From Desulfurivibrionaceae bacterium (lineage in GTDB: Bacteria > Desulfobacterota > Desulfobulbia > Desulfobulbales > UBA5123): a DNA stretch of 33,882 nt. Positions 32,285-33,882 of this stretch are shown piece after piece. The DNA lies in the NCBI GenBank assembly GCA_030145325.1, contig JAQYVW010000032.1, positions 1-33,882 on the forward strand. Direction: 5' to 3'. Numbering within the stretch: position 1 is the stretch's first letter; every line of letters begins with the position of its first letter. A program made the translations under genes and the position numbers. The notes beneath the pieces are model-generated. The model was not told the origin of the DNA. It saw nothing but the letters and a program-made list of their open reading frames with translations, and ran no database searches.

Positions 32285-33340
32285 TCAACGGCGACGGGGA
32301 CGCTTCTGGTACTTCCTCACCGCCCGGTTATGCTCGGCAAGGGTCTTTGAAAAGTAGTGGGTGCCATCGTTTTTTGAGACAAAATAGAGAAAGGAACCAG
32401 TGGCCGGATGAAGAACCGCCTCAATACTGGCGCGGCCAGGATTAGCGATTGGCCCTGGAGGTAACCCCTTGACCTGATAGGTATTGTAAGGGGTCTTAGT
32501 CCGTAGGTCTTTGCGAGTCAAGTTGCCGTTAAAGTTTTTCAAGCCATAGATAACGGTGGGGTCGGTCTGGAGACGCATCCCTTTCTGAAGACGATTGAGA
32601 AAGACTTTGGCAATCAACGGACGCTCGGACGGCGCCGCAGTCTCTTTTTCGACGATGGAGGCCAAAGTCAACAACTGGTGCAGGGTCAACCCCTGCGCCA
32701 CCTTGCCATCTTTGTCGATGCCCAAGTCAGCCAGCATCGCTCGCAGTCGTGCCACCATCATGGCAATGATCTCCGTCCCCTGCTGGCCGCGAGTAAGATA
32801 ATAGGTATCGGGAAAGAGATATCCTTCGAGACTGGCGGCCTTAATCTGCATCTGCCGCTGCACAAAATCGGCATCAGTAGCCAACCGCAAAAACTCTTCC
32901 CGCCCCAGCCAATCACCAGCGGCTAGAATCGCCGCCACTTCTTTAATATTGGCACCTTCGGGGATGGTTACCGGCCGCTGGACAATCCGCCCAGACTCAA
33001 GCTCAAAAAGGATCTGTGCCGGAGAAAGACTTTGCGAAAGATGGTACTCGCCTGCCTGGAGGCGTCGCCCCACCCGCAACAAACGGGCAAGAAGGCGAAA
33101 ACGAAAATCATCGGCCACCAATCCTTTTCCCACCAAAATCTGCTGAATACTTGGCAGGGTAACGCCGGATGGAATCAGCACGGTGCGGCCAACCTCGGCT
33201 CCCGGTGCCATTGGGGTTACGGCGTAGAGATAAAGCCAGCCCACCGCAGCAAACAAGGACAAAAAAAGGAGCAGGGAAAAAAACCTGCATAGCCGCCAAA
33301 AGCCAAAGCCTGCACGTGGGTTCTCTTCTTCCTGCTCCAT
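32285..33340 (-). CDS. mltG: Endolytic transglycosylase MltG (YceG-like)
   Basis: A 351-residue inner-membrane enzyme that cuts nascent glycan strands and limits their length. One membrane segment (about 17-40) is followed by a LysM-like segment (about 50-115; TLPSIQQILVGKGL). The YceG catalytic domain (about 120-350) has the catalytic Glu, E231, in SIVEKET and the family motifs LEGYLFPDTY (171-180) and LQTDPTVIYG (257-266). The C-terminal signature GLPPGPIANPG is also present. The ATG at 33340 is preferred; an in-frame TTG at 33349 is possible and neither has a strong binding site. The stop of lon lies 29 bases upstream, so the two are probably co-transcribed. The tail is Arg-rich (PRRR). 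Confidence 0.93.
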   Translation of the reverse strand: MEQEEENPRAGFGFWRLCRFFSLLLFLSLFAAVGWLYLYAVTPMAPGAEVGRTVLIPSGVTLPSIQQILVGKGLVADDFRFRLLARLLRVGRRLQAGEYHLSQSLSPAQILFELESGRIVQRPVTIPEGANIKEVAAILAAGDWLGREEFLRLATDADFVQRQMQIKAASLEGYLFPDTYYLTRGQQGTEIIAMMVARLRAMLADLGIDKDGKVAQGLTLHQLLTLASIVEKETAAPSERPLIAKVFLNRLQKGMRLQTDPTVIYGLKNFNGNLTRKDLRTKTPYNTYQVKGLPPGPIANPGRASIEAVLHPATGSFLYFVSKNDGTHYFSKTLAEHNRAVRKYQKRPRRR

Positions 33341-33369
33341 CTTACTCAATGCCCTAGTTGCCAGTTTTT

Positions 33370-33882
33370 CTAGAAAACGTGAGGCAAAATATCATCCATC
33401 TTCTTCACCGGCACAAACTTAAGCTTGTCACGAAGATCCTTGGGGATATCAACCAGATCCTTGGTGTTCTGATCTGGAATAATCACCGTCTTGATCCCGG
33501 CCCGGAGAGCGGCCAAGGCTTTCTCTTTCAAGCCGCCGATGGGGAGCACCCGACCACGCAGGGTGATCTCGCCGGTCATGGCCACATCGCCACGCATTTT
33601 TTTCTTGGAAAGAGCTGAATAAAGAGCGGTGGCCATGGTCACCCCGGCGGAAGGGCCATCCTTAGGGATAGCGCCGGCCGGAACATGGATATGGACATCC
33701 ACACTCTCGAAATACTTCTCCTCCAGATCAAGGTCGCCCAGCCGGGATCGGCAATAGGTCAACGCCGCCTGCGCCGACTCCTTCATCACATCGCCCAACT
33801 GGCCGGTGAGAGTCAGCTTGCCGCTGCCATTGAGAATCGACACCTCAATATAGAGAATCTCGCCACCAACTTCGGTCCAGGC
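33370..33882 (-). CDS. lon: ATP-dependent protease Lon, C-terminal part
   Basis: The 3' end of a gene that runs off the right edge of the window; 170 residues are visible. They cover the Lon proteolytic domain, with the catalytic Ser in [10 protein letters not shown] (visible residue 78) and the catalytic Lys in [10 protein letters not shown] (visible residue 121). The separation of 43 residues is the same as in E. coli Lon. The first visible residues ([14 protein letters not shown]) match the usual start of this domain and stay in frame to the edge. The family AAA+ and substrate-binding domains must lie outside the window. It is followed by mltG in the same direction. Confidence 0.94.
   Translation of the reverse strand, partial: AWTEVGGEILYIEVSILNGSGKLTLTGQLGDVMKESAQAALTYCRSRLGDLDLEEKYFESVDVHIHVPAGAIPKDGPSAGVTMATALYSALSKKKMRGDVAMTGEITLRGRVLPIGGLKEKALAALRAGIKTVIIPDQNTKDLVDIPKDLRDKLKFVPVKKMDDILPHVF

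Noticed and set aside
32225-32350. 41-codon plus-strand frame starting MGKIIFAGG with AGAGG just upstream
   Set aside because: The spacing of the putative binding site is only two bases and the frame overlaps the conserved end of mltG.
1-33882. tRNA, rRNA, tmRNA, SRP RNA, RNase P RNA, CRISPR array
   Set aside because: No cloverleaf with expected arms, no conserved core motifs and no regularly spaced direct repeats were noticed by eye; a covariance-model scan could not be run.

Overview
The window looks like a chromosomal segment of a Gram-negative, probably Desulfobulbales-like (Desulfobacterota) bacterium. This is an inference from gene content: a MoxR/Bat aerotolerance operon, an M23 peptidase next to a bactofilin, a PilT-type ATPase followed by a zinc-ribbon protein, outer-membrane lipoproteins with SPOR/NlpC and MltA domains, and an AMP-forming acetyl-CoA synthetase. 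No rRNA, tRNA, CRISPR array or intact mobile element was recognised. Most of the window is housekeeping or envelope sequence; the unexplained material is mainly intergenic.

Layout. Positions 1-518 hold no convincing intact gene, only a possible decayed fragment. At 519-5522 lie an unrecognised helical protein, a membrane diguanylate cyclase (HAMP, Cys-rich GAF-like region, GGDEF) and an orphan NarL-type histidine kinase with a Tll0287-like periplasmic domain. At 5542-10198 come an Smr-domain protein (minus), a plus-strand cluster (NahK-like small-molecule kinase, DOMON-like protein, EamA/DMT exporter), then an RluA-type pseudouridine synthase and a 68-residue protein (minus). At 10265-12138 a perfect 13-bp dyad precedes a WYL regulator that is coupled to a SPOR-NlpC/P60 lipoprotein. 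At 12317-13453 (minus) lie a pentapeptide-repeat lipoprotein and a 55-residue Cys4/Cys5 protein. At 13675-16600 lie an S4 RNA-binding protein, the M23 peptidase plus bactofilin pair and an MscS channel.

From 16846 to 23918 runs a co-directional operon: moxR, DUF58, DUF4381, VWA (BatA-like), VWA-TPR fusion (BatB+BatC-like) and BatD-like. It ends at a bidirectional terminator facing acs on the minus strand. A 618-bp intergenic region between the divergent acs and mltA genes carries an operator-like dyad and a structured repeat with inverted ends. Then come mltA, a PilT/PilU-type ATPase and a zinc-ribbon/pseudo-receiver-like protein (plus). The window closes on the minus strand with recQ, a small 4-Cys protein, mltG and the 3' end of lon, which runs off the edge.

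The items most worth follow-up are these. A ~150-170 bp repeat is present twice (1263-1430 and 12136-12300), in the same orientation, and each copy begins at and supplies the stop codon of the gene before it. A perfect dyad plus T-run sits just before the WYL start codon. The PilT-linked zinc-ribbon protein is unexplained, and the histidine kinase has a CX3CH (not CX2CH) heme-like motif. No wholly new multi-gene system can be claimed from sequence reading alone.
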